From assembly GCA_019637435.1 (NCBI GenBank), contig JAHBVO010000003.1, forward strand, positions 434,001-498,000: DNA of 64,000 nucleotides, given 5' to 3'. How positions within the stretch are numbered: the stretch's first letter is position 1; every line of letters starts with the position of its first letter. The notes below the pieces were generated by a model. That model worked only from the letters and a program-made list of their open reading frames with translations, was not told where the DNA came from and ran no database searches. The stretch is from Candidatus Obscuribacterales bacterium. Its GTDB lineage: Bacteria > Cyanobacteriota > Vampirovibrionia > Obscuribacterales > Obscuribacteraceae. The translations under genes were made by a program, and so were the position numbers. Below, piece after piece: positions 32,878-41,367 of the stretch.

Positions 32878-34404
32878 ATGAAATTCCAACTCGATACGAA
32901 AAGCTGCGCTGCGAAATCCGCAACCGGCCAACTGCTCATCGTCCCCTGTTTCGAGAGCGACCTGAAAACGGTCGCCACCGCCGGTGAGACCTTCGCCGCT
33001 CTCAACGCCGGTTCTGCCATCGTCACCGCCGCCGCCGAACAGCAGTTCGCCGGCAAGGCAGGTGAGCTGTTCCCGCACTTCAACGTCAACCACGGCGGCA
33101 ATGTGCTGCTCGTTGGGCTGGGCGATGCCGCGAAGCTGACGCTCGCTGTGCTCGAAGGCGCGATGGTCAAGGCGCTCAAGAAGGCGAAGGAAACGAAGGT
33201 CGCGGAGCTGTCCGTGGACCTGCAGCCCATCCTGGCGCAGTCGCTGGACGCCTACGCTGTCGGCCGCCTGCTCGGCTCCAGCGTCGTCACGCTGGACCAT
33301 AACGCGAAGAGCTTCAAGACGAAGCACTCGAACCCCAAGGGCGACCACAACATCAAGTCGATGCGTGTGACCGCGCCGCAGAACCTGGCCGAGACGGTCA
33401 AGAAGGGTCTGCTCGACGGTCGTTCGCTCGGCTCGGGTGTCACCTGCGCACGCGACCTGGTCACGCTTCCGGCTAACCACCTGACGCCGTTCAAGCTCAT
33501 GGAAGCGGCCAAAGAAGTCGTCGCTCAGAGCAAGGGCCTCATCACGGGCAAGTATTTCTGGGGCAAGCGCTTGCAGCAGATGGGCGCCCATGCGCTCCTG
33601 AATGTGGCCCGCGGCTCCAGCGAACTGCCCGTGCTCATCGAGCTCGACTACACGCCCGAGACGGGTCCGACGAAGGAGGCGCTCTGCCTGGTCGGCAAGT
33701 CGGTCACCTTCGACACCGGCGGCGTCAATCTCAAGCCGGCTGACGGCATGCGCCACATGAAGCGCGACATGGCCGGCGGCGCTACGGTGCTCGGCGCGCT
33801 GAAGGCAATTGCGGCGCTCAAGCTGCCGATCTCCGTGAAGGTGATCATGGCGGCTACCGAGAACATGCCCGACGGCAAGGCTTACAAGCCCGGCGACGTC
33901 ATCAACACCATGAACGGTATCACGGTCGAGATCGACAACACCGACGCGGAAGGGCGGCTGACGCTCGCTGATGCGATCGAGTACGCCAAGCGCTCCGGCG
34001 CGACGCGCATCGTCGACTTCGCGACCCTGACCGGCGCGGTGAAGATGATCGCCGGCGACGTCGGTGCTGCTGCGTTCGGCAACCATCCGGAATTCACCGC
34101 CAAGGTGGTGGAAGCCGGTGCGTCGGTCGGCGAGCTCATGGTCAATGTGCCGATGTGGGCTGAACTGCGCCGGCAGAACGATTCCGACATCGCTGACCTG
34201 AAGAACTCGGGCGGCGCCGGTGCCGGTGCGACGACGGCGGCGTGGTTCATCCGCGAATTCGCCGGCGAAGAAATCGATTGGGTGCACATCGACATCGCCG
34301 GTGTGGCCTGGCGCGAGCGTTCGCTCGGCGTCGATCCCAAGGGCGCAACCGGCTGGGGTGTTCGCACCGCTGTCGCGCTCGCTGAGTCGCTGGTTGCGAA
34401 GTAG
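32878..34404 (+). CDS. pepA: Leucyl aminopeptidase (M17)
   Basis: A 508-residue cytosolic leucyl aminopeptidase. The N-terminal macro-like domain (about 1-165) is followed by the catalytic domain with GKSVTFDTGGVNLKP (first metal ligands and catalytic Lys), MKRDMAGGA, PDGKAYKPGDV and the family signature NTDAEGRLTLADA (about 354-366). All metal ligands expected are present, in the usual order. The length is that of family members. It trims N-terminal residues from peptides; some PepA proteins also bind DNA. ATG 32878 has AGGGTAG shortly upstream, a moderate ribosome site. Confidence 0.95.
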   Translation: MKFQLDTKSCAAKSATGQLLIVPCFESDLKTVATAGETFAALNAGSAIVTAAAEQQFAGKAGELFPHFNVNHGGNVLLVGLGDAAKLTLAVLEGAMVKALKKAKETKVAELSVDLQPILAQSLDAYAVGRLLGSSVVTLDHNAKSFKTKHSNPKGDHNIKSMRVTAPQNLAETVKKGLLDGRSLGSGVTCARDLVTLPANHLTPFKLMEAAKEVVAQSKGLITGKYFWGKRLQQMGAHALLNVARGSSELPVLIELDYTPETGPTKEALCLVGKSVTFDTGGVNLKPADGMRHMKRDMAGGATVLGALKAIAALKLPISVKVIMAATENMPDGKAYKPGDVINTMNGITVEIDNTDAEGRLTLADAIEYAKRSGATRIVDFATLTGAVKMIAGDVGAAAFGNHPEFTAKVVEAGASVGELMVNVPMWAELRRQNDSDIADLKNSGGAGAGATTAAWFIREFAGEEIDWVHIDIAGVAWRERSLGVDPKGATGWGVRTAVALAESLVAK

Positions 34405-34426
34405 CCCGCGACTACAACCGTAACAG

Positions 34427-34462
34427 GACTGCTCGGCGCGGTTTTACACGCGTCGAGCAGCT
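34427..34462 (+). terminator. Hairpin after pepA
   Basis: CTGCTCGGCGCG pairs with CGCGTCGAGCAG around TTTTACA, 25 bases past the pepA stop. There is no U-run; it would act as a mild terminator or 3'-end stabiliser. Confidence 0.5.
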
Positions 34463-34578
34463 GGTTATACCCATGAAACACAAACGAAGCCTTTCTTTCT
34501 CGAGCTCCCAAAAGCTCTGTTTAACGTCCGGATTCTCTCTGCGCGCGAGTGCGGGGATAACGATTTGGAGGAATAACA

Positions 34579-36027
34579 ATGGACGGACCTGATCACGGCG
34601 GCGACCACGGTGGTGGTCACGGCGGCGGTTTTGGCGGCGGTCACGGCGGGGGCGACCATGGTCACGGCGGTGGACACCACGGAGGTGGACACCACGGCGG
34701 CCATCACGGGGGGCACCACGGTGGCCATCACGGCGGCCATCACGGCGGTCATCACGACCATCAAGGCGGTCACCACGGTGGCCATCATGGCGGCAAGGGC
34801 GGTAGCATCACCGCTCAGTCGATCAGTGTTGCTGGTCCCAGCAGCTCTGGTCCGCAGGGTGGTGGCTCCGGTGCCAACGACCTCGGCGGCGACCACGATT
34901 TCGCCAACCACAGCCGCGATAGCGGCGGACCTTTCAACACCGGTCTGGACGATCACCTCTCGAACCTCGAGATGGACCAGTTCGGTGGCAGCCGACGTCT
35001 CTTCGACATCGACGCTGCAAACGATCAACTCATGCTCTCCTACGACCACTGTGTGGTCTTCGACGGAGGGCAGACTTGCGAGGGTGGCGGCTACCGGCTG
35101 GTGGACGCTGTTCGTGGCACCTTCGAGGACGACGTGTATGACCCGAACGGCTCTACCTCTCCGGTTCACACCACGCACCAGCTCACACCGGAGCAAATCG
35201 AAATCGTCAAGGCGATGGCGGCTGACCCGCGCCGGCGCATGTACGGTGTTCACGTTACCAACCACGGGCTCATTCACCTCAAGGATGAGTTCAAGCGCAT
35301 CGCTGAGGCGTGCAACTGTGTGCGCATCGACACGGTGACGCCGAACTTCTTCGCGTCCGACGACCAGCTGCCCGAGCTGGCAGACTGGAACATCTGGAAG
35401 CCGCCCTTCAGTCGCAAGAAGGTGCCGGCCGGTTACTACCCGAACGCGACCGGTTATACCAGGATCTGGAAACAGTACTGGCAGGTGAAACATCCGGACC
35501 CGACCTGGTGGGAGAAACTCTTCATCCAGTACGGTCCCAAGCACAACCCGAACTGGCGCTTCGACCGCTTCTGCAACACGATTCTCGAGGTCACCTGCGT
35601 GACCTGGTATTTCCGTGAAGCTTGCGATTACGAGACGCGTTTTCACGTCCGCGTGATTTCGCTTCCCTATCTCGACCCGCACGATAAGCGCTGGGGCTAC
35701 CTGAAGGAGCCGTTCGCCAAGTACCAGCTCGCAGCCAAGCAGTTGTGCGAACAGGTGCTTCGGCGCCTGAAGGCCTGCCCGCCTCATCCGATTGCGGTGC
35801 AAAACCGCGGCGAAATCCTCAAGAAGACTCGCGAGGAAGCGGAGCGACGCAGGGCGGAAGCTCGGGCGATGCGCGCCAACAGCAGCTTGAACGTGCCTGC
35901 GGGTACGCGACCGCCCCTGGTCGATGCTGGCGGCTGTCCGGTGAAGTCCGGTGCCGATATCGGTGCGGCGCTCAGCGCCAAGCCGGATCTGGTCACGATG
36001 AAGCTGAAGCTGCCGCGACGCAGCTAG
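34579..36027 (+). CDS. His/Gly-rich protein with unknown C-terminal domain
   Basis: A 482-residue protein. The first 75 residues are almost only His, Gly and Asp, in HHGG and GGGH repeats (about 30 histidines), a composition that would bind metal ions such as nickel, copper or zinc. A Ser/Gly linker follows. From about 120 to 420 there is a globular region with no recognised family (QLMLSYDHCVVFDGGQTCEGGGYRLVD, RMYGVHVTNHGLIHLKDEFKRI, and a Trp-rich part GYTRIWKQYWQVKHPDPTWWEK). The C-terminus is a charged helix (RGEILKKTREEAERRRAEARAMR) and a basic tail. ATG 34579 follows GGAGG by seven bases. Codon use in the His part is strongly GGC/CAC-biased, probably from repeat expansion. It could be a nickel-storage or metallochaperone-type protein, but no HypB/UreE domain is seen. 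Confidence 0.8.
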   Translation: MDGPDHGGDHGGGHGGGFGGGHGGGDHGHGGGHHGGGHHGGHHGGHHGGHHGGHHGGHHDHQGGHHGGHHGGKGGSITAQSISVAGPSSSGPQGGGSGANDLGGDHDFANHSRDSGGPFNTGLDDHLSNLEMDQFGGSRRLFDIDAANDQLMLSYDHCVVFDGGQTCEGGGYRLVDAVRGTFEDDVYDPNGSTSPVHTTHQLTPEQIEIVKAMAADPRRRMYGVHVTNHGLIHLKDEFKRIAEACNCVRIDTVTPNFFASDDQLPELADWNIWKPPFSRKKVPAGYYPNATGYTRIWKQYWQVKHPDPTWWEKLFIQYGPKHNPNWRFDRFCNTILEVTCVTWYFREACDYETRFHVRVISLPYLDPHDKRWGYLKEPFAKYQLAAKQLCEQVLRRLKACPPHPIAVQNRGEILKKTREEAERRRAEARAMRANSSLNVPAGTRPPLVDAGGCPVKSGADIGAALSAKPDLVTMKLKLPRRS

Positions 36028-36034
36028 AGTGGGT

Positions 36035-36076
36035 GGGCGGCGATCGGTCAGTCTCATAAAGACCGGTCGCCGCCGC
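36035..36076. terminator. Perfect hairpin after the His/Gly-rich gene
   Basis: GGCGGCGATCGGTC pairs with GACCGGTCGCCGCC around AGTCTCATAAA. The stem is about 14 bp. There is no U-run, and it is nearly symmetrical, so it may stop either strand or stabilise mRNA. Confidence 0.5.
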
Positions 36077-36155
36077 TTCCCGGCGCGCTAATTATTCGCC
36101 GTGTGCTATCCTTGCCTTGCTTCAAGCCCCTGCAAGTCAAGGTCTCCATCTCGAA

Positions 36156-36914
36156 ATGGCAAAAACGCAAACGGCGAAGAAATCGAACCTCAAACTGACC
36201 GTCGCAGGCTTGAGCGACGTTGGTTTGATGCGGTCTGAGAATCAAGACCGGCTGTACATAAGCCGCGACAAACGGATTCTAGTTGTCGCCGACGGCATGG
36301 GTGGACATAACGGGGGGTCGGTCGCCAGTCAGCTTTTCATCGACTGGTTCGAAACCGAATTCAAACGCAAAAGTCCACTTCTGAGCAGTCGGCGTTCAAT
36401 CAAAACCTGGGCGCAGCGCGTCATTACGATGGCGAATTCGGAAATATACAAATGGGGCAGGACCGAGCTCGACCTCTGGGGAATGGGCACGACAGGCGTC
36501 GCGCTCGTTGTCGGAGACGATTTCGTGCATTGCTCTCACGTTGGAGACTCCCGAATTTACCGCGCCAGGCAAGGCAAGCTTGTTCAGCTGACGAAAGACC
36601 ACTCGGCTGTTCAGGATATGATCGATGCAGGAGAATGCACTGAGGCTGAGCGCAAAGGCCACCCTCGGTCGCATATCGTCACTCGGTTCGTCGGTGACAT
36701 CGCTGTCAACGTCGAACATCATGCGTATAAATGGCAGGAAGGTGATGTTTACCTCCTCGCCTCTGACGGCTTGACCGATATCGTCGAAGACTCGTTCATA
36801 CAGTCGGTCTTATGCAGTCGGATGAGTATCAAGCGCATGTGTGCCGAACTTGTCGATCGTGTTTTGATGTCGGGAGCCCCGGATAACGTCACGGTTTTGG
36901 TAGCGGGCATGTAA
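36156..36914 (+). CDS. PP2C-family Ser/Thr protein phosphatase
   Basis: A 252-residue bacterial PPM/PP2C phosphatase. Motifs in order: SDVGLMRSENQDRL, VVADGMGGHNGG (metal-binding Asp and Gly), the GTTGVALVV strand, HVGDSRIYR, LTKDHS, and the late LLASDGLTDIV and GAPDNVTVLV with the remaining metal Asps. It removes phosphate from Ser/Thr in proteins. The start ATG at 36156 lacks a strong site; an in-frame TTG at 36117 would add 13 residues (MLQAPASQGLHLE). The Ser/Thr kinase at 48005 is 11 kb away. The region before it holds only the preceding hairpin. Confidence 0.9.
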   Translation: MAKTQTAKKSNLKLTVAGLSDVGLMRSENQDRLYISRDKRILVVADGMGGHNGGSVASQLFIDWFETEFKRKSPLLSSRRSIKTWAQRVITMANSEIYKWGRTELDLWGMGTTGVALVVGDDFVHCSHVGDSRIYRARQGKLVQLTKDHSAVQDMIDAGECTEAERKGHPRSHIVTRFVGDIAVNVEHHAYKWQEGDVYLLASDGLTDIVEDSFIQSVLCSRMSIKRMCAELVDRVLMSGAPDNVTVLVAGM

Positions 36915-36935
36915 CAACGCCTCCTCTAAACCTTG

Positions 36936-36965
36936 AGAGCCGACCGTGAAGGTTGGCTTCTTTTG
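36936..36965 (+). terminator. Rho-independent terminator after the PP2C gene
   Basis: AGCCGACC and GGTTGGCT pair across GTGAA, followed by TCTTTT, 24 bases past the stop at 36914. Confidence 0.85.
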
Positions 36966-37064
36966 CTGCGTTTTCTGCTTCCCGGCACTCTCTCGAATTC
37001 GTTTCAATAACCGCGCCTCCTCAAAACAGGCGAATCTTTAGCAATCAACGCAAAGGGATCGTCT

Positions 37065-38813
37065 ATGCACGATATGAACTTCCTGCAGGACATGCTGGTC
37101 CTGTTCGCGCTGGGCATATTCACCGTGGTGATCTTTCACCGCGTGAACCTGCCTCCGGTGCTGGGATTTCTCCTCACGGGTCTGCTGTGCGGACCCTATG
37201 GATTCAAGCTCGTGGAAAACATCCACGAGGTCGAGGCTCTGGCGGAACTCGGAGTGGTTCTGCTGCTCTTTACGATAGGCATAGAGTTCTCGTTCGAGAA
37301 ACTGAAGAAGATGCGACACTTCCTGCTCATCGGCGGAAGTCTTCAGGTTCTTGGCACGATCGCGGCGACCGCCGTAATCGGAGGACTCTTCGGATTGGCG
37401 CTCAACGTGGCAATCTTCCTCGGTATGCTGGTCTCTCTGAGCAGCACCGTTCTGGTCGTGCGACTGCTCCAGCATCGCAACCAGATGACGGGTGGGCATG
37501 GTACAGCATCCGTCGGCATCATGGTCTTCCAGGACCTCTGCATCGTGCCGATGGTGCTGGCTGTTCCCTTCCTCGGCGGCACAGAGCTGGATATGACGAA
37601 GATCTTGCTCATCACCGGCAAGTCAGTCGCCTTCGTCATCGTTGCCGTTGTTCTGGCGCGCTACATGGTGCCCTGGCTTCTCGATCATGTCGCCAACACG
37701 CGTAAGCGTGAGGCATTCGTGCTGAGCGTCATGCTGCTGTGCCTGGGTACCGGTTACGCCACCTCTCAGGTCGGTCTGTCGCTGGCTCTGGGCGCCTTCC
37801 TCGCCGGTCTGGTCATCTCCGAATCGAAGTACAGCCATCAGGCCTTCAGTGACATCTTGCCGTTTCGCGAGGTGTTCAACTTCCTGGTGTTCGTGTCGAT
37901 CGGAATGATGTTCGATGCGCGCACGCTGCTGGCAGAGCCCTGGCTGATCGCCTGGTGTCTGGTTCTGCTTGTCCTGATCAAGGCTGCCATCACAGCCGGT
38001 ATCGCCTTCGGTTTCGGCTATTCGTTGAGAGTTGCCGTGATGACTGGCTTTACGCTGGCTCAGGTTTCGGAGTTCTCGTTCGTTCTTGCCAAACAAGGTT
38101 TGGCTGAGAAAGTTTGGGACGCCAGTGCCAATCAGGTATTCCTTGCGGTCGCCATTCTCTCGATGGCGGTCACTCCGGGCGTCTGGGCTATTGGCGAAAG
38201 GGTCGCGAAGCTTCTCGAGCGCGTCCTGCCCGACCGTTGGGTGGGTGGTCGACGCGCGACCCCCGCCGATACCGGACAGGTTCTCGAAGGGCACGTGATC
38301 ATCGTCGGCTACGGCATCAGCGGTCGCACGCTGGCTCGCGTCCTTACGGACGTCAACACACCGCACATCGTCGTGGAACAAGATCCTGACCTGGTTCGCG
38401 TCGGTCAGGCGGCCAAAGAGCCAATCTTCTACGGTGATGCTGCCAGTCAATCGGTTCTCGAACATGCCGGCATCGGCACGGCGAAACTGATTGCAATTAC
38501 CACAATCGACGCTCGCTCGGCAGCGCGGACGGCGGCACTGGCGCGGGGGCTCAATCCCAACGTGCAGGTGATCGCTCGCGCTCGCATGCTGGACGAAGTC
38601 GACCCGCTTCTAAAAGCAGGGGCGCACGAGGTCGTTCCGGAAGAACTCGCAGGCAGCGTCGAGATGTTCGCGCGTGTTCTGACGAATCTTCAGGTGCCCG
38701 ACCCGGTCGTCGAATCCTGCATCGACCACGTGCACAAGGACTGGGCTGGGACTTATCCTCCCACTATCCTCGGGTTCGTGAAGTCGAACAAGAAAGAAGG
38801 AGAAGAAAAGTGA
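37065..38813 (+). CDS. CPA2-family cation:proton antiporter with TrkA-N domain (KefB/YbaL-like)
   Basis: A 582-residue monovalent cation:proton antiporter. The transport part (about 1-390) has 12-13 membrane segments with the family's AELGVVLLLFTIGIEFS and LSLALGAFLAGLVISES motifs. The RCK/TrkA-N domain (about 410-525) begins GHVIIVGYGISGRTLA, an NAD-type Rossmann motif, and continues with VVEQDPDLVRVGQ and YGDAASQSVLEHAGI. KefB/KefC move potassium out of the cell in stress; the sequence does not say which ion is used here. ATG 37065 lies close to GGGAT; a second in-frame ATG is at 37074. The stop overlaps a small membrane-protein gene (GTGA). Confidence 0.92.
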   Translation: MHDMNFLQDMLVLFALGIFTVVIFHRVNLPPVLGFLLTGLLCGPYGFKLVENIHEVEALAELGVVLLLFTIGIEFSFEKLKKMRHFLLIGGSLQVLGTIAATAVIGGLFGLALNVAIFLGMLVSLSSTVLVVRLLQHRNQMTGGHGTASVGIMVFQDLCIVPMVLAVPFLGGTELDMTKILLITGKSVAFVIVAVVLARYMVPWLLDHVANTRKREAFVLSVMLLCLGTGYATSQVGLSLALGAFLAGLVISESKYSHQAFSDILPFREVFNFLVFVSIGMMFDARTLLAEPWLIAWCLVLLVLIKAAITAGIAFGFGYSLRVAVMTGFTLAQVSEFSFVLAKQGLAEKVWDASANQVFLAVAILSMAVTPGVWAIGERVAKLLERVLPDRWVGGRRATPADTGQVLEGHVIIVGYGISGRTLARVLTDVNTPHIVVEQDPDLVRVGQAAKEPIFYGDAASQSVLEHAGIGTAKLIAITTIDARSAARTAALARGLNPNVQVIARARMLDEVDPLLKAGAHEVVPEELAGSVEMFARVLTNLQVPDPVVESCIDHVHKDWAGTYPPTILGFVKSNKKEGEEK

Positions 38814-39208
38814 TTATTCTTGTTCACCTCGTTTTTCTGACGCTTGTGTACCTGGGACTGCCTGCCCTCAGCGCAGTTCTTGGCGACGGCGGCGTCATCG
38901 CTGATGGTGGCATGCTCGCTGCCGTCGGTCTGGCCGTTGCGTCGGAAGTCGTCCTCGTCATCATGTCGGTGCTGGCGAATGTGCTCACCAAGCTCGCGGG
39001 AATCAATCCGCTGCTGCAGCGCCGGAAGGCTGAGACAATAGCTCAAGTTGCGATCGGTCTCGGGCTGGCGGCGTTCCTTTCGCTGTTGCCGGCAAGTATT
39101 CTCGGTCTGGCATGGTACTGGGCGCTGATCGTGCCCGCGTTTATCTGTGTGGGAATGCAGGTTATTGTGACGGTCAAGCGTCGTATGATCGCGCGTTCCT
39201 ATCGCTAG
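38810..39208 (+). CDS. Small membrane protein coupled to the antiporter
   Basis: A 132-residue protein with about four membrane segments (about 2-22, 33-61, 77-97, 101-122) and a basic C-terminus (TVKRRMIARSYR). It is not a known family to me. Its GTG start shares bases with the antiporter's TGA (GTGA), after AGAAGGAG, so it is translationally coupled and probably made in fixed ratio. By context it may be a subunit or modulator of the antiporter, as KefF/KefG-type partners are for Kef, though those are soluble. A strong terminator follows. Confidence 0.8.
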   Translation: MIILVHLVFLTLVYLGLPALSAVLGDGGVIADGGMLAAVGLAVASEVVLVIMSVLANVLTKLAGINPLLQRRKAETIAQVAIGLGLAAFLSLLPASILGLAWYWALIVPAFICVGMQVIVTVKRRMIARSYR

Positions 39209-39256
39209 GAGCCCGTGCCGAGACCGGCGAGGACTGCTCTCAAGTTTTGTGGCGTG

Positions 39257-39315
39257 GTGGCGCTGGCGGTGGCGGAGTTTTCTCCCCATCGCCGGCAGCC
39301 ACTGCGTTTTTTTTC
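39257..39315 (+). terminator. Strong rho-independent terminator after the antiporter pair
   Basis: GTGGCGCTGGCGGTGG pairs with CATCGCCGGCAGCCAC across CGGAGTTTTCTCCC (itself able to pair), followed by TGCGTTTTTTTTC. It ends the antiporter-small membrane protein transcript. Confidence 0.9.
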
Positions 39316-39344
39316 TTTTTCTTTGGTATTACGGGTAGTGCAAA

Positions 39345-39365
39345 CTAAAGAATATAGTAAAATGA
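39345..39365 (+). promoter_or_regulatory. Solitary ATATAGTA motif
   Basis: ACTAAAGAATATAGTAAAAT occurs between the terminator and the GNAT gene. It matches the tail of the palindrome modules (CATATAGTAG) without a palindrome nearby, so it may be an ancestral or regulatory copy, for instance a -10-like TATAGT. It is 240 bases from the next start. Confidence 0.3.
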
Positions 39366-39608
39366 GTGGCTCGGCTGCCATTTTTTCGTCCGCATCCAGC
39401 ACGTCAGGAGCCCCTTTAGGTTGGGCATGACAATTCAAAGGCTGGATGTATTCAACTCGCTACAAGTTTCACGACAACTTGCGAATAAGAGTCTCTCAAA
39501 AAATTCCGAAAAATGGGAAACAAAAAGTAGCCTTTACGAGTCCCAGTAGCAAAACGATTTATGATAGGTGAAGGCGGCAAACACTGTGACCGCGCCAATC
39601 GGAGCCCC

Positions 39609-40367
39609 ATGAAACGCAAAACTGTTTTTCGCGACTGTATTAGATCTGACCTGAAAGTTCTTCAAAAACTGGTTGAGGAACTGTACTACACGGACGCGGG
39701 ACCGCGCGCCGATGTGCCGGAGATTGCGTTTACTTATCGCTCACTGTCAGCGAAGCCGGATAAGGGGCGCCTTATCGTTTTCGAGAAAGGGGATGAACTG
39801 GTCGGTTACGCCATTTTAATTTTCTTCTTCAGTAGTGAATTTGGCGGAGACATCATTGATATCGACGAGATTCTGGTCACTGAAGATGCACGTGGACAGG
39901 GCGTTGGCAGTGCCTTCTTCGAGTGGATTTCCAAGACTTACAAGAAAGCGGTCGGCTGGAGCCTGCAAGTGCGTCCTGGCAATAAAAGGGCGCGAAAACT
40001 CTACGAGAGTTTCGGTTTCTTGACCTCAGCCAACCTTCATCTCTACAACATTTTTGCATGGAACGATCGTCATCTTTTGCGAGGCGAGTCGGCCAAGAAA
40101 AAAGAATTCAGCCGGAAAAATACAACACCAAGCAAAACCGAGCCCAAGAGTGTCAGCAAAAAATCGACAGCCGAACACCGTTCATCAGCGGGACATGCAG
40201 GAAGTAAATCGAAGCCAAACAATAAGACTCGTGCCAAGTCGACGGTAAAAACCAGCTCCAGCAGTGCGAAGACAAAATCTCGAAGCCTCGGCGGTCGGTC
40301 CACTAAGACCGGATCATCCAGAGCCCAAGCTGCCGCAAAGAGTGGCGCCCGAAAACGAAGTCGATAG
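39609..40367 (+). CDS. GNAT acetyltransferase with a basic Lys/Ser-rich tail
   Basis: A 252-residue protein. Residues 1-165 are a GNAT N-acetyltransferase: VGYAILIFFF strand, then DIDEILVTEDARGQGVGSAFFEWI, the acetyl-CoA binding motif A (V-x3-RGxGxG), and a motif B end (NKRARKLYESFGF). Residues 170-252 are a low-complexity tail rich in Lys, Ser, Arg and Thr (KSTVKTSSSSAKTKSR...GARKRSR), like histone-H1-type or nucleic-acid-binding tails. The acceptor is unknown. ATG 39609 follows CGGAG; an ATG 48 bases earlier lacks a site. Diamine, phosphinothricin or ribosomal-protein acetylases are all possible. Confidence 0.85.
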   Translation: MKRKTVFRDCIRSDLKVLQKLVEELYYTDAGPRADVPEIAFTYRSLSAKPDKGRLIVFEKGDELVGYAILIFFFSSEFGGDIIDIDEILVTEDARGQGVGSAFFEWISKTYKKAVGWSLQVRPGNKRARKLYESFGFLTSANLHLYNIFAWNDRHLLRGESAKKKEFSRKNTTPSKTEPKSVSKKSTAEHRSSAGHAGSKSKPNNKTRAKSTVKTSSSSAKTKSRSLGGRSTKTGSSRAQAAAKSGARKRSR

Positions 40368-40399
40368 ACAAGCGAGATCAGATTTCTCAAGAGTCCCTA

Positions 40400-40891
40400 T
40401 TATGCTTGCGGAAAGAACAGATAATCCTTTCCGTCTTTGCTCGGGCGAATGATAACAACCTTGCCCTCTGTGCGTTTCGGGCGTCCTGATTTGTTCAGTT
40501 CCATAAACATGTTTGAAACGATGTCTTCAGGAACGATGCGGTCGCGCGATCGGTTTCGCTCCAGGCAAATCTCCAGAGGTATGTCCAGGAGCCAGAGTTG
40601 GATATCCGCGTATCCGAATTTTTCGCAGCGCTCGAGAATCGGTTTGCGTTGTTTCGGATTGAGATTGGTGTTGTCGATGATTACGTCGACGCCCTCCAGC
40701 ATTAGCTCTTCGAGTCGCGTAAAAAAGAGCGCGAACACTTCTTCTTTATCGCCCTGCTCGGCTGCGTTGCCATAAAGCTCCAGGCGGATGCTGTCCGCAT
40801 TGATGTATTTCCAGCCCTTCTCGGCGATTTTTTGCGCGAGCGTGGTTTTGCCCGAGCCAGGAACACCAATCATGAGAATAATCCGCTTCAA
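40400..40891 (-). CDS. P-loop nucleotide/polynucleotide-kinase-like protein
   Basis: A 163-residue P-loop kinase of the AAA_33/zeta-toxin/T4-PNK type. Walker A is GVPGSGKTT (9-17), NADSIR and VIIDNTNLNPKQR follow (the NTN motif binds substrate hydroxyl and metal), and lid arginines occur in CLERNRSRDR. The start is a TTG at 40891, eight bases after GAGGAG; an ATG six codons later would cut into the P-loop strand. It is the last gene of the pyrB-pyrC-membrane protein operon, 12 bases after the previous gene. A role in RNA or nucleoside phosphorylation is likely for the fold, but the substrate is unknown. Confidence 0.85.
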   Translation of the reverse strand: MKRIILMIGVPGSGKTTLAQKIAEKGWKYINADSIRLELYGNAAEQGDKEEVFALFFTRLEELMLEGVDVIIDNTNLNPKQRKPILERCEKFGYADIQLWLLDIPLEICLERNRSRDRIVPEDIVSNMFMELNKSGRPKRTEGKVVIIRPSKDGKDYLFFPQA

Positions 40892-40903
40892 AGATTCATC
40901 TCC

Positions 40904-41359
40904 TCAAGAGCCAGTTTTCGATGATTGCACGGAGTTCGGCCGGTTCTTCGTTTCCTCGACGACCCACTTTGTCCAGACTCCTGCAAGATACATACTAAAG
41001 ATGAAATAGGTGATCATCAAGATGCGCTCGGTGCGCATGTTGTCCTCGGTAGCGATTGAAATCCTGTGCCCGAGCCAGGCGTTGCCGAAATAAACGCCGC
41101 CGATTGTCAGAAAGTAGAGGCTGGTCGAAACATAACTCATGCGCGCCCACTTGTTCAGTTTTTTATACGACAAGAGAGTTTCAAGCAGCCAGCCGCAGCC
41201 AAAGATCAGGAGAGACAGCCCGTAGTGCTGAAAGCGGCTGATCGGCATGTAGTTTTGCACATGCGTGAAAAAAACCGCAAGCGCTATCGCTGCAAACAGA
41301 AGAACCAGCCGGCAGCGGCTTGTAGATTGCCACAAAGATTTTATCGAGATGCGCGCCAT
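40904..41359 (-). CDS. Hypothetical four-helix membrane protein
   Basis: A 151-residue membrane protein, not recognised. About four membrane segments are visible (LVLLFAAIALAVFFTHV, GLSLLIFGCGWLLETLL, VSTSLYFLTIGGVYFGNAW, ILMITYFIFSMYLAGVW). It starts 8 bases after the pyrC stop and ends 12 bases before the P-loop kinase gene, all on the same strand, so it is co-transcribed with them. Confidence 0.75.
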   Translation of the reverse strand: MARISIKSLWQSTSRCRLVLLFAAIALAVFFTHVQNYMPISRFQHYGLSLLIFGCGWLLETLLSYKKLNKWARMSYVSTSLYFLTIGGVYFGNAWLGHRISIATEDNMRTERILMITYFIFSMYLAGVWTKWVVEETKNRPNSVQSSKTGS

Positions 41360-41367
41360 TGCTTAAA

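Noticed and set aside
32461-36057. Long minus-strand open frames at 32461-34287 and 34465-36057
   Set aside because: They lie antisense to MscS/pepA and the His/Gly-rich gene, have no ribosome site, and their translations are low-complexity mirror sequences of GC-rich codons. They are shadows.
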